Below are positions 1 to 4,984 of a stretch of DNA of 6,383 bases, one piece after another. Below the pieces are notes generated by a model that searched no databases, was not told the origin of the DNA, and worked only from the letters and a program-made list of their open reading frames with translations. The stretch is from an uncultured Clostridia bacterium (lineage in GTDB: Bacteria > Bacillota > Clostridia > Christensenellales > Borkfalkiaceae), in the NCBI GenBank assembly GCA_946628865.1, contig CAMOXE010000104.1, forward strand, positions 1-6,383. The letters are read 5' to 3'. The translations under genes and the position numbers were made by a program. How positions within the stretch are numbered: position 1 is the first letter of the stretch; each line of letters begins with the position of its first letter.

Positions 1-864
1 CACGGCGGGGAGGCGCTTGAAATAAAAGCGGAGATTGCTGAAAGTTATAATCAGCCTTCCTGTGAGACGGACGGTGAACACATTTACGTCGCTACGGTGC
101 TGTACGAAGATGAAATATATTCCGACGAACAAATCGTTGCTGAAGAGAATACGGCGTTCGGGCACGAGTACGGCGAACCTGTCTTCGAGTGGAGTGAAGA
201 CGGTGAATATGGTTATACGGCAAAGGCTATCTTTACATGCTTGCATGATGAAACTCATACTTTGGAATTGACTGCCGACGTAGTGCAGGGCAATTATGAA
301 TTTACCGCCTATGTTGAGTATGACGGACAATCGTATAATGACACTTATTATCTCGAAAACCCAGACGAACCGATACCGTCGGACGGTGTAGTTATATCGC
401 TTGAAAATGGGGCAATTTGTATTAATCCGAACGGCTATGCAAGGTCGGAAGGTGAGTTGTCGAGCAACCTGACTCCGTTTGTCAGTTCGGCGGCGAACCC
501 CTATTTGATTGAGAATCAAGACATTTCTTGGTGTGATAATATTATTCAGGTTTACCAGAAAGATTCAAACCTTGCAACCGCTGATATTTATATAAAACTC
601 AGCAACGTAAGGATTGAAGCAGGCAGTTGGTGTAGCCTTTTCCTGATTAAGGCAACGCAAACAGTCAATATTCATTTGATTATTGAAGGAACGGTTAATT
701 TCGTCGGTGGTTCCGGGCAACAGATATTCAGCGCGCAAGGTAGCGGCGCGCCTACGGTCAATATCATCATTGACGAAACGTCGGCCGGCGGAACGTTTAA
801 CGCGGAAATTTCTGACGGGCTTACCTATGCTGAAAGCGGTACTATTAACGTCAGTTATCAATAA
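1..864 (+). CDS. C-terminal part of a secreted/surface protein with Ig-like repeats (5' truncated by window)
   Basis: The frame is open from the first base to a TAA, giving 287 residues with the N-terminus outside the window. Residues 1 to about 55 and about 56-125 look like two copies of one repeat. Both carry an H-x-x-x-x-x-L-E-(I/L) strand followed by a V-A-T-V-L-Y-E-D / F-T-A-Y-V-E-Y-D strand, and the second copy begins with a G-H-E-Y-G-E-P block. Such blocks are common in large surface proteins of gut Firmicutes. After a P-D-E-P-I-P linker, residues about 130-287 are rich in short beta strands (VNIHLIIEGTVNF, TVNIIIDE), suggesting a beta-solenoid or carbohydrate-contacting domain. No LPXTG anchor, SLH domain or C-terminal membrane segment is visible, so it may be secreted or anchored through its missing part. 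The ligand is unknown. The aquaporin start lies 59 nt downstream with no terminator between, so the two may share a transcript. Confidence 0.8.
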   Translation, partial: HGGEALEIKAEIAESYNQPSCETDGEHIYVATVLYEDEIYSDEQIVAEENTAFGHEYGEPVFEWSEDGEYGYTAKAIFTCLHDETHTLELTADVVQGNYEFTAYVEYDGQSYNDTYYLENPDEPIPSDGVVISLENGAICINPNGYARSEGELSSNLTPFVSSAANPYLIENQDISWCDNIIQVYQKDSNLATADIYIKLSNVRIEAGSWCSLFLIKATQTVNIHLIIEGTVNFVGGSGQQIFSAQGSGAPTVNIIIDETSAGGTFNAEISDGLTYAESGTINVSYQ

Positions 865-910
865 AACGGCTGACGTAATACAATGTTAAATTAATGATAA
901 AAAATTTATC

Positions 911-915
911 GGAGG
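911..915 (+). promoter_or_regulatory. Ribosome binding site deciding the aquaporin start
   Basis: GGAGG sits 8 nt before the ATG at 924 and downstream of the alternative in-frame ATG at 894, so the inner ATG is the likely start. Confidence 0.85.
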
Positions 916-923
916 ATAAAATA

Positions 924-1619
924 ATGGATAAGTTGTGTAAAAGTGCAATTGCCGAGTTTATCGGCACGTTCGTGCTCGTTTTCGTCGCTTGCGGCGTTGC
1001 GGCACTCACAGGCGGCGATATCGTCGCTACTTCTCTCGCTTTCGGTCTTACCATCGTTGCGATGGCGTATTCCGTGGGCAGAGTCAGCGGTTGTCATATC
1101 AACCCCGCGGTTTCTCTCGGTTGCTTGCTTACCAAACGTATGAGCGTTAAAGATTTTTGCGTTTACGTTATCGCGCAGATTTGCGGCGGTTTTGTAGGTG
1201 GGGTACTCTTTTTCGGAATTTGCAAAATGGGCGACGTACAGTTGCTTGGCAACGCTTGCAACGGCGTAGTCGGGGGAACGGTTGACGTTGGCGGTGTAAT
1301 CGGCACGCTTTTGACCGAAATCGTGCTTACCTGCATTTTCGTGTATACTATTCTTAATATTACCGACGAAAAGGCCGGAACGGGCAAAATCGCGGGTATC
1401 GTAATTGGTCTTACGCTTACTCTCGTTCACCTTGTCGGTATTCGCCTTACGGGAACGTCCGTAAACCCCGCCCGTAGCATTGCTACCGCTTTTGCAGACC
1501 TTATCTACAACGGTTCTACCGAAGCGCTTGCGCAGGTCTGGATGTTCATAGTTGCGCCGCTTATCGGTGCGGTTGTTTCGGCTTTATTATATAAAGCAAT
1601 CAATACCGAAAAAGAATAA
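924..1619 (+). CDS. aqpZ: Aquaporin of the MIP family, AqpZ-like
   Basis: This 231-residue protein has the length and six-helix/two-half-helix layout of a bacterial aquaporin, a passive water channel in the cytoplasmic membrane. Both pore signatures are intact: H-I-N-P-A-V (NPA at residues 60-62) and T-S-V-N-P-A-R-S (NPA at 181-183). The aromatic/arginine filter positions read F40, H169, T178 and R184, the set known from water-selective AqpZ rather than wide glycerol facilitators. The start was chosen at 924 because GGAGG at 911-915 lies 8 nt before it. An in-frame ATG at 894 lies upstream of that ribosome site and would add only ten residues. There are nine cysteines, including C57 just before the first NPA loop. 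A strong hairpin terminator follows about 20 nt after the stop. No clear promoter is visible in the 59-nt upstream gap. The family is certain; the exact substrate is inferred from the filter residues. Confidence 0.93.
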   Translation: MDKLCKSAIAEFIGTFVLVFVACGVAALTGGDIVATSLAFGLTIVAMAYSVGRVSGCHINPAVSLGCLLTKRMSVKDFCVYVIAQICGGFVGGVLFFGICKMGDVQLLGNACNGVVGGTVDVGGVIGTLLTEIVLTCIFVYTILNITDEKAGTGKIAGIVIGLTLTLVHLVGIRLTGTSVNPARSIATAFADLIYNGSTEALAQVWMFIVAPLIGAVVSALLYKAINTEKE

Positions 1620-1641
1620 TATTTCGATAAAACGTTATTTA

Positions 1642-1680
1642 CACAAAAAAAGAACGGCGTATTGCCGTTCTTTTTTTGTG
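1642..1680. terminator. Perfect 17-bp stem terminator after the aquaporin, probably bidirectional
   Basis: The arms 1642-1658 and 1664-1680 are exact reverse complements around a 5-nt loop (GTATT). The GC core GAACGGC/GCCGTTC is followed by seven T on the + strand and, by symmetry, seven T on the - strand. It can therefore stop aquaporin transcripts from the left and leftward transcripts from the tRNA-scar and repeat region on the right. The right arm overlaps by two bases a tRNA-type 3' end at 1679, the placement expected for a tRNA terminator on the - strand. Confidence 0.9.
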
Positions 1681-1740
1681 GCAGGGGTAGAATGATACTG
1701 CCGAAACCCTTAAAAGGGCACTCTCGGCAGGACTTTGCCA
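1679..1740 (-). other. 62-nt nested fold beginning with a tRNA 3'-end remnant
   Basis: Positions 1679-1690 (TGGCAGGGGTAG) read on the - strand as a tRNA 3' terminus: acceptor strand TACCCCT, discriminator G, then CCA. The same 12 bases recur at 1947-1958. The rest of a tRNA is absent: there is no T-loop, anticodon arm or matching AGGGGTA 5' strand. Instead the segment closes on itself with three nested stems: TGGCA/TGCCA (1679-1683 with 1736-1740), CTGCCGA/TCGGCAG (1698-1704 with 1724-1730) and CCCTT/AAGGG (1707-1711 with 1714-1718). It lies between a structured repeat copy and a terminator, the slot that tRNA-Ser occupies at the other locus. It may be a degenerate tRNA, a small structured RNA or a deletion scar. 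The function is unknown. Confidence 0.4.
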
Positions 1741-1741
1741 T

Positions 1742-1854
1742 CGTCGTCGTTTCGGCTTTTGGCTCGCAACAACGCGTTGCGTTATCACTTCGCTTTATGC
1801 CGAACTCCTCCTCTTCCCAAAAAATCTTGCTACGCAATCTTTTTCGGGAGCCCT
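1742..1854 (-). repeat. Structured repeat, copy 1 (113 nt)
   Basis: It is the same length as copy 2 (4872-4984) and near-identical over CGTCGTCGTTTCGGC through GGGAGCCCT. Hairpin 1 is closed by TTCGGC/GCCGAA (1751-1756 with 1799-1804) and has an inner stem 1766-1775 with 1779-1788. Hairpin 2 pairs 1815-1824 with 1840-1849, with an inner TTGC/GCAA stem (1827-1830, 1834-1837). A CTCCTCCTC linker (1805-1813) separates them and reads GAGGAGGAG on the - strand. Read as + strand RNA, the inner stem of hairpin 1 has three A/C mismatches and hairpin 2 has one. All four become G-U pairs on the - strand, so the - strand is the likely RNA. Leftward it leads into the 1679-1740 fold and then a terminator. 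Confidence 0.8.
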
Positions 1855-1911
1855 AATAATTATCCGTCAAATGGCGACCGAACCTTGGTTCGACTAACTC
1901 TACTCACAATC

Positions 1912-1947
1912 AAAAATAACGGCATCCAAACGGATGCCGTTATTTTT
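1912..1947 (-). terminator. Rho-independent terminator of the (now truncated) tRNA
   Basis: A perfect 16-bp inverted repeat (1912-1927 with 1932-1947) has a 4-nt loop (AAAC) and a GGCATCC/GGATGCC core flanked by ATAA/TTAT and A5/T5 tracts. On the - strand it follows directly the CCA of a tRNA 3' end, like the terminator of tRNA-Ser elsewhere in the window. Its symmetry would let it also stop rightward transcripts. Confidence 0.85.
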
Positions 1948-1972
1948 GGCAGGGGTAGCTGGATTCGAACCA
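1947..1972 (-). pseudogene. 3'-end fragment of a tRNA gene (likely integration scar)
   Basis: On the - strand this reads T-loop TTCGAAT, 3' T-stem strand CCAGC, acceptor strand TACCCCT, discriminator G and CCA. The 5' T-stem strand matches for only three bases (GG and T). Beyond 1972 the sequence is unrelated, AT-rich DNA, so there is no anticodon, D-arm or 5' acceptor strand. A 3' tRNA fragment attached to its own terminator is what site-specific integration into a tRNA gene leaves at one end, the complete tRNA being rebuilt at the other end. No complete tRNA with this acceptor strand is in the window. The isotype cannot be read; the acceptor and discriminator would suit tRNA-Gln or tRNA-Trp. 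Confidence 0.75.
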
Positions 1973-2075
1973 CAAATTCAAAACCTAAAATAACTAGTAA
2001 AATCCTTATGATTTCGCGATTTCTTTTCCCCAAAATTTCCCCAAAAAATTTTGAAAATAAATATTCAGTCTTCTA
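1973..2075. other. AT-rich element-end region with TTCCCC tandem motif
   Basis: This non-coding stretch follows the tRNA fragment. It contains AAACCTAAAAT (1981-1991) and a tandem pair of TTCCCC motifs 11 nt apart (2026-2031, 2037-2042) inside a 23-nt block (2025-2047). The same two motifs, in the same order and with the same 11-nt period, follow the integrase stop (AAACCTGAAAT at 4675-4685, 23-nt block at 4687-4709, 21 of 23 identical). They may be integrase arm sites or the ends of one element. This is inferred from position and repetition only. Confidence 0.5.
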
Positions 2076-2104
2076 TTGACAAAACTATATTTTTCCGCTA
2101 TAAT
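2076..2104 (+). promoter_or_regulatory. Sigma-A promoter of the ATPase gene
   Basis: A perfect TTGACA (2076-2081) and a perfect TATAAT (2099-2104) are separated by 17 nt. The expected start of transcription is near 2111, leaving a leader of roughly 24 nt before the ATG at 2135. The promoter lies just inside the putative element end, so the ATPase is transcribed independently of the flanking chromosome. Confidence 0.9.
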
Positions 2105-2134
2105 AATATCAAATATTGGATTTGCGGAGTTTTT

Positions 2135-3355
2135 ATGTATATTGTAAGACATATAGAAAACGTTATAAAAAAGTCGTTTAACACGTATCCTGCCGTTTTA
2201 ATAACAGGACCGAGACAAGTTGGTAAAAGTACGGTATTGAAAAATTTATATCCGAATTATGAGTACGAGACGCTTGACGACGTGAATATGATACGTGCAA
2301 TATCGAGCGACCCGACGGGATATTTGCGTTTAAAAGGCACGCCTTTTATAATCGACGAAGTTCAAAAAGTTCCCGATTTATTCGGTAGTCTTAAATACAT
2401 TATAGACAAAGACAAGAAAAACGGCATGTATTTGCTTACGGGTTCGCAAAAATTAGAACTGATGAAAAACGTCAGTGAAAGTCTTTCAGGCAGAGTTTCT
2501 GTTATTGACTTGCTTGGACTGTCTTACCGTGAAATAAAAGACGATAAATTCGATAAACCGTTTTTGCCCACGCAAGAATATTTGTTAAATAGAAAACCTG
2601 TATCCAAACTTGATGTTAAGGGAATTTGGGAGACAATCCATAAGGGCAGTATGCCCGCGCTTTATGAAAACGACGAAAGGGATTGGGAAAGATATTATTC
2701 CGACTACGTAAACACTTATATTGAAAGGGATGTGCATAGCCTTGCGCAGATAGGCGACACTTTAACGTTTATGCAATTTATGGTCGCGCTTGCAGGCAGG
2801 ACGGGAGAACTTTTGAATATGGAATCTTTGGCAAAAGATATAGGCGTTTCCGCGCCCACGATTAAACGCTGGCTTTCGTTATTGCAAGCGTCAAACGTGA
2901 TATATCTTTTACAACCGTTTTCACTTAATACAACAAAGCGCGTGGTAAAAACGCCGAAAGTATATTTTACCGATACGGGGCTTGTGTGTTATCTATGTCG
3001 CTGGCTTACGACGGAAACACTTATAAACGGCGCGCAGGCAGGCAATATATTTGAAACTTTCGTCGTAAGCGAAATAATAAAATCGTATTATAACGCAGGT
3101 AAAGAGTCTAACCTATATTTTTTCAGGAACGGCGACGGGCAAGAAGTAGATTTAATATTCTATGAAAACGGCAAGATATATCCCGTAGAGATAAAGAAGA
3201 CGTCTTCTCCGAACGTTAAAGATATAAAAAGTTTTAAGACTTTATCGACATATTTTCCGTCGGTTGAAATAGATGAAGGCGGAGTTGTATGCACAGCGGA
3301 AAGTGTATTACCGCTCGGACAGGGGAATAAAATAATTCCTATAAATTATATTTAG
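2135..3355 (+). CDS. AAA_14 / DUF4143 family ATPase
   Basis: This 406-residue protein has the usual length and layout of the ATPases with an N-terminal AAA_14 domain and a C-terminal DUF4143 domain. The Walker A motif is G-P-R-Q-V-G-K-S-T (residues 25-33) and the Walker B is F-I-I-D-E-V-Q (71-77). The sensor-type L-L-T-G-S-Q (100-105) and S-G-R (118-120) complete a well-preserved nucleotide site. A helix-turn-helix-like stretch (A-K-D-I-G-V-S-A-P-T-I-K-R-W) lies mid-protein. Near the C-terminus, E-V-D-L-I-F followed by P-V-E-I-K-K resembles the D...E-x-K core of restriction-type nuclease folds, a known feature of DUF4143; activity is not established. The start at 2135 was chosen for GGAG (2126-2129) 5 nt upstream; the same frame runs 28 codons further back across the promoter and must be excluded. 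Family members are frequent in accessory DNA and their role is poorly defined. It is the only intact gene in the putative element. Confidence 0.9.
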   Translation: MYIVRHIENVIKKSFNTYPAVLITGPRQVGKSTVLKNLYPNYEYETLDDVNMIRAISSDPTGYLRLKGTPFIIDEVQKVPDLFGSLKYIIDKDKKNGMYLLTGSQKLELMKNVSESLSGRVSVIDLLGLSYREIKDDKFDKPFLPTQEYLLNRKPVSKLDVKGIWETIHKGSMPALYENDERDWERYYSDYVNTYIERDVHSLAQIGDTLTFMQFMVALAGRTGELLNMESLAKDIGVSAPTIKRWLSLLQASNVIYLLQPFSLNTTKRVVKTPKVYFTDTGLVCYLCRWLTTETLINGAQAGNIFETFVVSEIIKSYYNAGKESNLYFFRNGDGQEVDLIFYENGKIYPVEIKKTSSPNVKDIKSFKTLSTYFPSVEIDEGGVVCTAESVLPLGQGNKIIPINYI

Positions 3356-3501
3356 TTATTTTGGATTTTAACAAAAGTCGGAACCGGTAAAAAATTATAA
3401 CGATAGCACGGAAAAATTACTTATTCAGACCATTCATTACGACGACGCGACAGTAAAAAGCAAACTTTTCCGTCAATGGCGGAAAACGGAGAAAATAAAA
3501 A

Positions 3502-3675
3502 ATGACGAAAGAAATCACATACGGAACGATAATATTTGCGACGCTCATGGGGCTTATCGTGGGCTTTTTTGTTATGGTCATTCTCGACTCGTATACGAGC
3601 AAAAAAAGAAAGAGGATATACGTTGCGATTATTGCACTCACTTTTGTTCTCGTAATGCAAAACTTTATCGAATAA
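3502..3675 (+). pseudogene. N-terminal membrane fragment of a sensor histidine kinase (57 codons)
   Basis: An ATG with GGAG 10 nt upstream (3488-3491) opens a 57-residue frame: a hydrophobic helix (about residues 7-28), a basic S-K-K-R-K-R loop (33-38) and the start of a second helix ending V-M-Q-N-F-I-E. Two helices split by a Lys/Arg-rich loop and ending Q-N-(F/Y)-(I/L)-E resemble the N-terminus of GHKL-type sensor kinases that pair with LytTR regulators. The frame stops at TAA exactly where sequence encoding a response regulator on the opposite strand begins. The kinase interpretation rests on pattern recognition and on the kinase and regulator pieces next door; the alternative is a free-standing small membrane protein. 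The 146 nt upstream (3356-3501) hold no recognisable gene, only a 7-bp hairpin at 3466-3486. Confidence 0.5.
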
Positions 3676-3968
3676 CCCGAAACGTGTAACTTTACGGCGT
3701 CCATCGCGTATTGCTCGTGCGCGGTGCAGAAAACGATATTGATAGTCGGATTAAGTTTTTTAAGCTCCTTTGCGAGTTCTACGCCGTTTATAACGGGCAT
3801 ACTGATATCGAGAAAAGCGACGTCAAATGCGGCATCCTTCCTTATATATTCGAGCGCCTCGTCGCTTCTGTCGAATGATACGAGTTCTGCTTCCGGCCGT
3901 AGTTCGGTCAGACAATCGAAAAGGTATTTCAAGGCGTATTTTTCATCATCCGCAAGAAATATTCTCAT
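3672..3968 (-). pseudogene. Truncated response regulator: receiver domain only
   Basis: About 99-103 residues match a CheY-like receiver: acidic pair D7-D8, phospho-acceptor D54 in F-L-D-I-S-M-P, conserved T82 in F-C-T-A-H, then A-V-K-L-H-V-S-G-Y. That ending is typical of LytTR regulators, which normally continue (L-L-K-P) into a DNA-binding domain. Here the match stops at G-Y near 3672. The frame runs on to 3417, but the tail is simply the antisense of the membrane fragment at 3502-3675. A lysine two residues after G-Y falls at the family's conserved position and may be the last true residue or chance. The start ATG overlaps the upstream kinase stop in an ATGA, with AGGAG just upstream, indicating translational coupling. 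Without an output domain it should not regulate transcription. Confidence 0.8.
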
Positions 3969-4177
3969 GGCGTTTTCTCCTTGATTTTAGGCTTTTTAAC
4001 TTTTTTCTGCACGGAAGTATCTGCGGCTTCAGGGATTCTGACGGTTACTATCGTGCCTTTGCCCTTTTCACTTTCGACGACGAGTGCAGCGTTCAAAAAG
4101 TATTCCAACCTGTTTTTGACTGCGCGCAATCCAACGCCCTTGTTATCCTTCAACGTTCCGACGTCGAAGCCTACAGA
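3965..4177 (-). pseudogene. Truncated histidine kinase: C-terminal ATP-binding fragment
   Basis: On the - strand the sequence reads V-G-F-D-V-G-T-L-K-D-N-K-G-V-G-L-R-A-V-K-N-R-L-E and then G-K-G-T-I-V-T-V-R-I-P. These are the late part of the GHKL/HATPase_c fold of a sensor kinase, covering the glycine-rich lid and final strand. Similarity ends upstream at about 4172-4177, where the integrase frame takes over on the other strand; the membrane part, the phosphorylated histidine and the first ATP boxes are missing. The only in-frame start nearby is a TTG. The stop codon overlaps the regulator ATG (ATGA), the usual kinase-regulator operon arrangement. The two truncated genes end at 3672 and 4177, so the block is bounded by breakpoints on both sides. 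Confidence 0.75.
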
Positions 4178-4663
4178 AAGACGGGACAGGCGCTAACAAG
4201 GCATGAAGAAAGAGAATTTATCAGCGCAATCAAAGGACATAAGTTTGAAAATATTTACTTAAAAATGTTATATTCGGGCGTCAGACCTTGCGAAATCAAT
4301 TCGATAGAAGAGAACTTATTCGAAGGGACGTTAAAAGTAGAAAACGGCAAATTAAAGAATTACCAAAAGAATAAATACAGGGTACTGCCTATATTTCCGA
4401 TGTATAAGCCTTTCGCCGACGGCAAACAAAGAAAGGTAAGCCAACAAGCGTTAACGGAAGAATTCAGCGCGTTATGCCCGAACCACACGCTTAAAGATTT
4501 AAGGCACACGTTTACCACAAGGGCAAGAGAGTGCGGAATAGATAACGAACTTGTGGCAGTATGGACAGGGCACAGTTTAGGAAATATAACGAGCAGCGTT
4601 TACACGCATTTTTCAATGGAATTTCAAAAAGAGCAAGCCGTTAAATTAAAATACATTATATAA
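4172..4663 (+). pseudogene. C-terminal catalytic fragment of a tyrosine-family integrase
   Basis: About 163 residues represent the catalytic domain of a phage/ICE-type tyrosine recombinase, which cuts and joins DNA at attachment sites. It begins with R-K-T-G-Q-A-L-T and E-E-R-E-F. It then carries the first catalytic arginine in S-G-V-R-P (codon at 4283), a candidate beta-hairpin lysine in Q-K-N-K-Y-R-V-L-P, the second arginine in K-D-L-R-H-T-F, the histidine in W-T-G-H-S (codon 4571) and the nucleophile in V-Y-T-H (TAC at 4601). The box II histidine is a lysine here (K-D-L-R), a substitution tolerated in some family members. The N-terminal arm-binding and core-binding domains are absent; the longer open frame upstream is antisense to the kinase and regulator pieces. 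It is probably inactive, but the whole catalytic set except box II His is present. Confidence 0.85.
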
Positions 4664-4673
4664 TTACAGACGA

Positions 4674-4725
4674 AAAACCTGAAATCTTTCCCCGAATTTT
4701 CCCCAAAAAGTCGATTTTTTCGGAA
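4674..4725. other. Post-integrase element-end motif (TTCCCC pair)
   Basis: Just after the integrase stop come AAACCTGAAAT (4675-4685) and two TTCCCC motifs 11 nt apart (4688-4693, 4699-4704), within a 23-nt block (4687-4709) that matches 2025-2047 at 21 of 23 positions. A weak CCGAA/TTCGG hairpin (4692-4696 with 4719-4723) spans the second motif. The position next to the int stop suits arm-type or attachment sequences. No tRNA core matching 1947-1972 follows. Confidence 0.5.
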
Positions 4726-4728
4726 AAT

Positions 4729-4783
4729 AAAACACTATATATTGCGTTTATCGACTAAATAAATCTACAATATATAGTGTTTT
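4729..4783 (-). terminator. Terminator of tRNA-Ser
   Basis: A perfect 16-bp inverted repeat (4729-4744 with 4768-4783; outer arm AAAACACTATAT) encloses a 23-nt loop. On the - strand it begins at the tRNA CCA end and finishes in TTTTATTTT, as expected for a tRNA terminator, though the stem is AT-rich and the loop long. Confidence 0.7.
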
Positions 4784-4870
4784 GGCGGAGAGAAGAGGAT
4801 TCGAACCTCCGATACCTTTCGGTATACTCGCTTTCCAAGCGGGCACATTAGACCACTCTGACATCTCTCC
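4783..4870 (-). tRNA. tRNA-Ser (anticodon GGA), CCA encoded
   Basis: The 88-nt gene folds as a class II tRNA. The acceptor stem is GGAGAGA (4864-4870) with TCTCTCC (4787-4793), followed by discriminator G and CCA. The T-arm is GGAGG-TTCGAAT-CCTCT. A long variable arm (TATACC-GAAA-GGTAT) marks it as serine-type. The anticodon loop TTGGAAA (4832-4838) gives GGA, reading UCC/UCU. One C-A mismatch sits in the anticodon stem at position 28:42 (4842 with 4828), and the D-stem is weak. The terminator abuts the 3' end. Upstream, only one base separates the 5' end from structured repeat copy 2, so no promoter fits directly in front; transcription probably begins at the leftward promoter near 5271-5299. 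Confidence 0.95.
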
Positions 4871-4871
4871 G

Positions 4872-4984
4872 CGTCGTCGTTTCGGCTTTTGGCTCGCAAC
4901 AACGCAACGCGTTATTGCTTCGCTTTATGCCGAACTCCTCCTTATCCCGCAAAATCTTGTTTCACAACCTTTTGCGGGAGCCCT
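4872..4984 (-). repeat. Structured repeat, copy 2 (abuts tRNA-Ser 5' end)
   Basis: It has the same 113-nt span as copy 1. Hairpin 1 is closed by TTCGGC/GCCGAA (4881-4886 with 4929-4934), with an inner 10-bp stem 4896-4905/4909-4918 whose single + strand C-A mismatch is a U-G wobble on the - strand. Hairpin 2 has perfect arms TCCCGCAAAA/TTTTGCGGGA (4945-4954 with 4970-4979), and an inner TTGT/ACAA stem (4957-4960, 4964-4967) replaces the TTGC/GCAA of copy 1, a two-sided compensatory change. The linker CTCCTCCTT (4935-4943) reads AAGGAGGAG on the - strand. Confidence 0.85.

Noticed and set aside
906..1430. 174-codon - strand frame inside the aquaporin gene
   Set aside because: It is a shadow of a clear aquaporin with both NPA motifs; its composition is not protein-like.
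1679..1740. Complete tRNA gene with 3' end TACCCCTGCCA
   Set aside because: No T-loop, anticodon arm or complementary 5' acceptor strand could be found; only the last 12 nt are tRNA-like.
1735..2079. 114-codon + strand frame over repeat copy 1 and the tRNA fragment
   Set aside because: It crosses a repeat, a terminator and a tRNA fragment; the peptide resembles frames read from the other repeat copies, not a protein family.
3417..3671. C-terminal tail of the 183-codon regulator frame as a membrane domain
   Set aside because: It is the antisense of the + strand membrane fragment; receiver similarity stops at G-Y near 3672.
3827..4171. N-terminal 115 codons of the integrase frame
   Set aside because: It is antisense to kinase and regulator sequence, with no integrase-like residues before about 4172.
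4729..4783. NrdR-box-like ACACTATATATTG in the tRNA-Ser terminator arms
   Set aside because: Both copies are arms of one perfect inverted repeat ending in a T-run next to a tRNA; there is no nrd gene or promoter nearby.
4783..4870. tRNA-Ser as the integration site of the remnant element
   Set aside because: The tRNA and its terminator are intact, and its 3' end differs from the fragment at 1947-1972 except for the T-loop bases common to most tRNAs.
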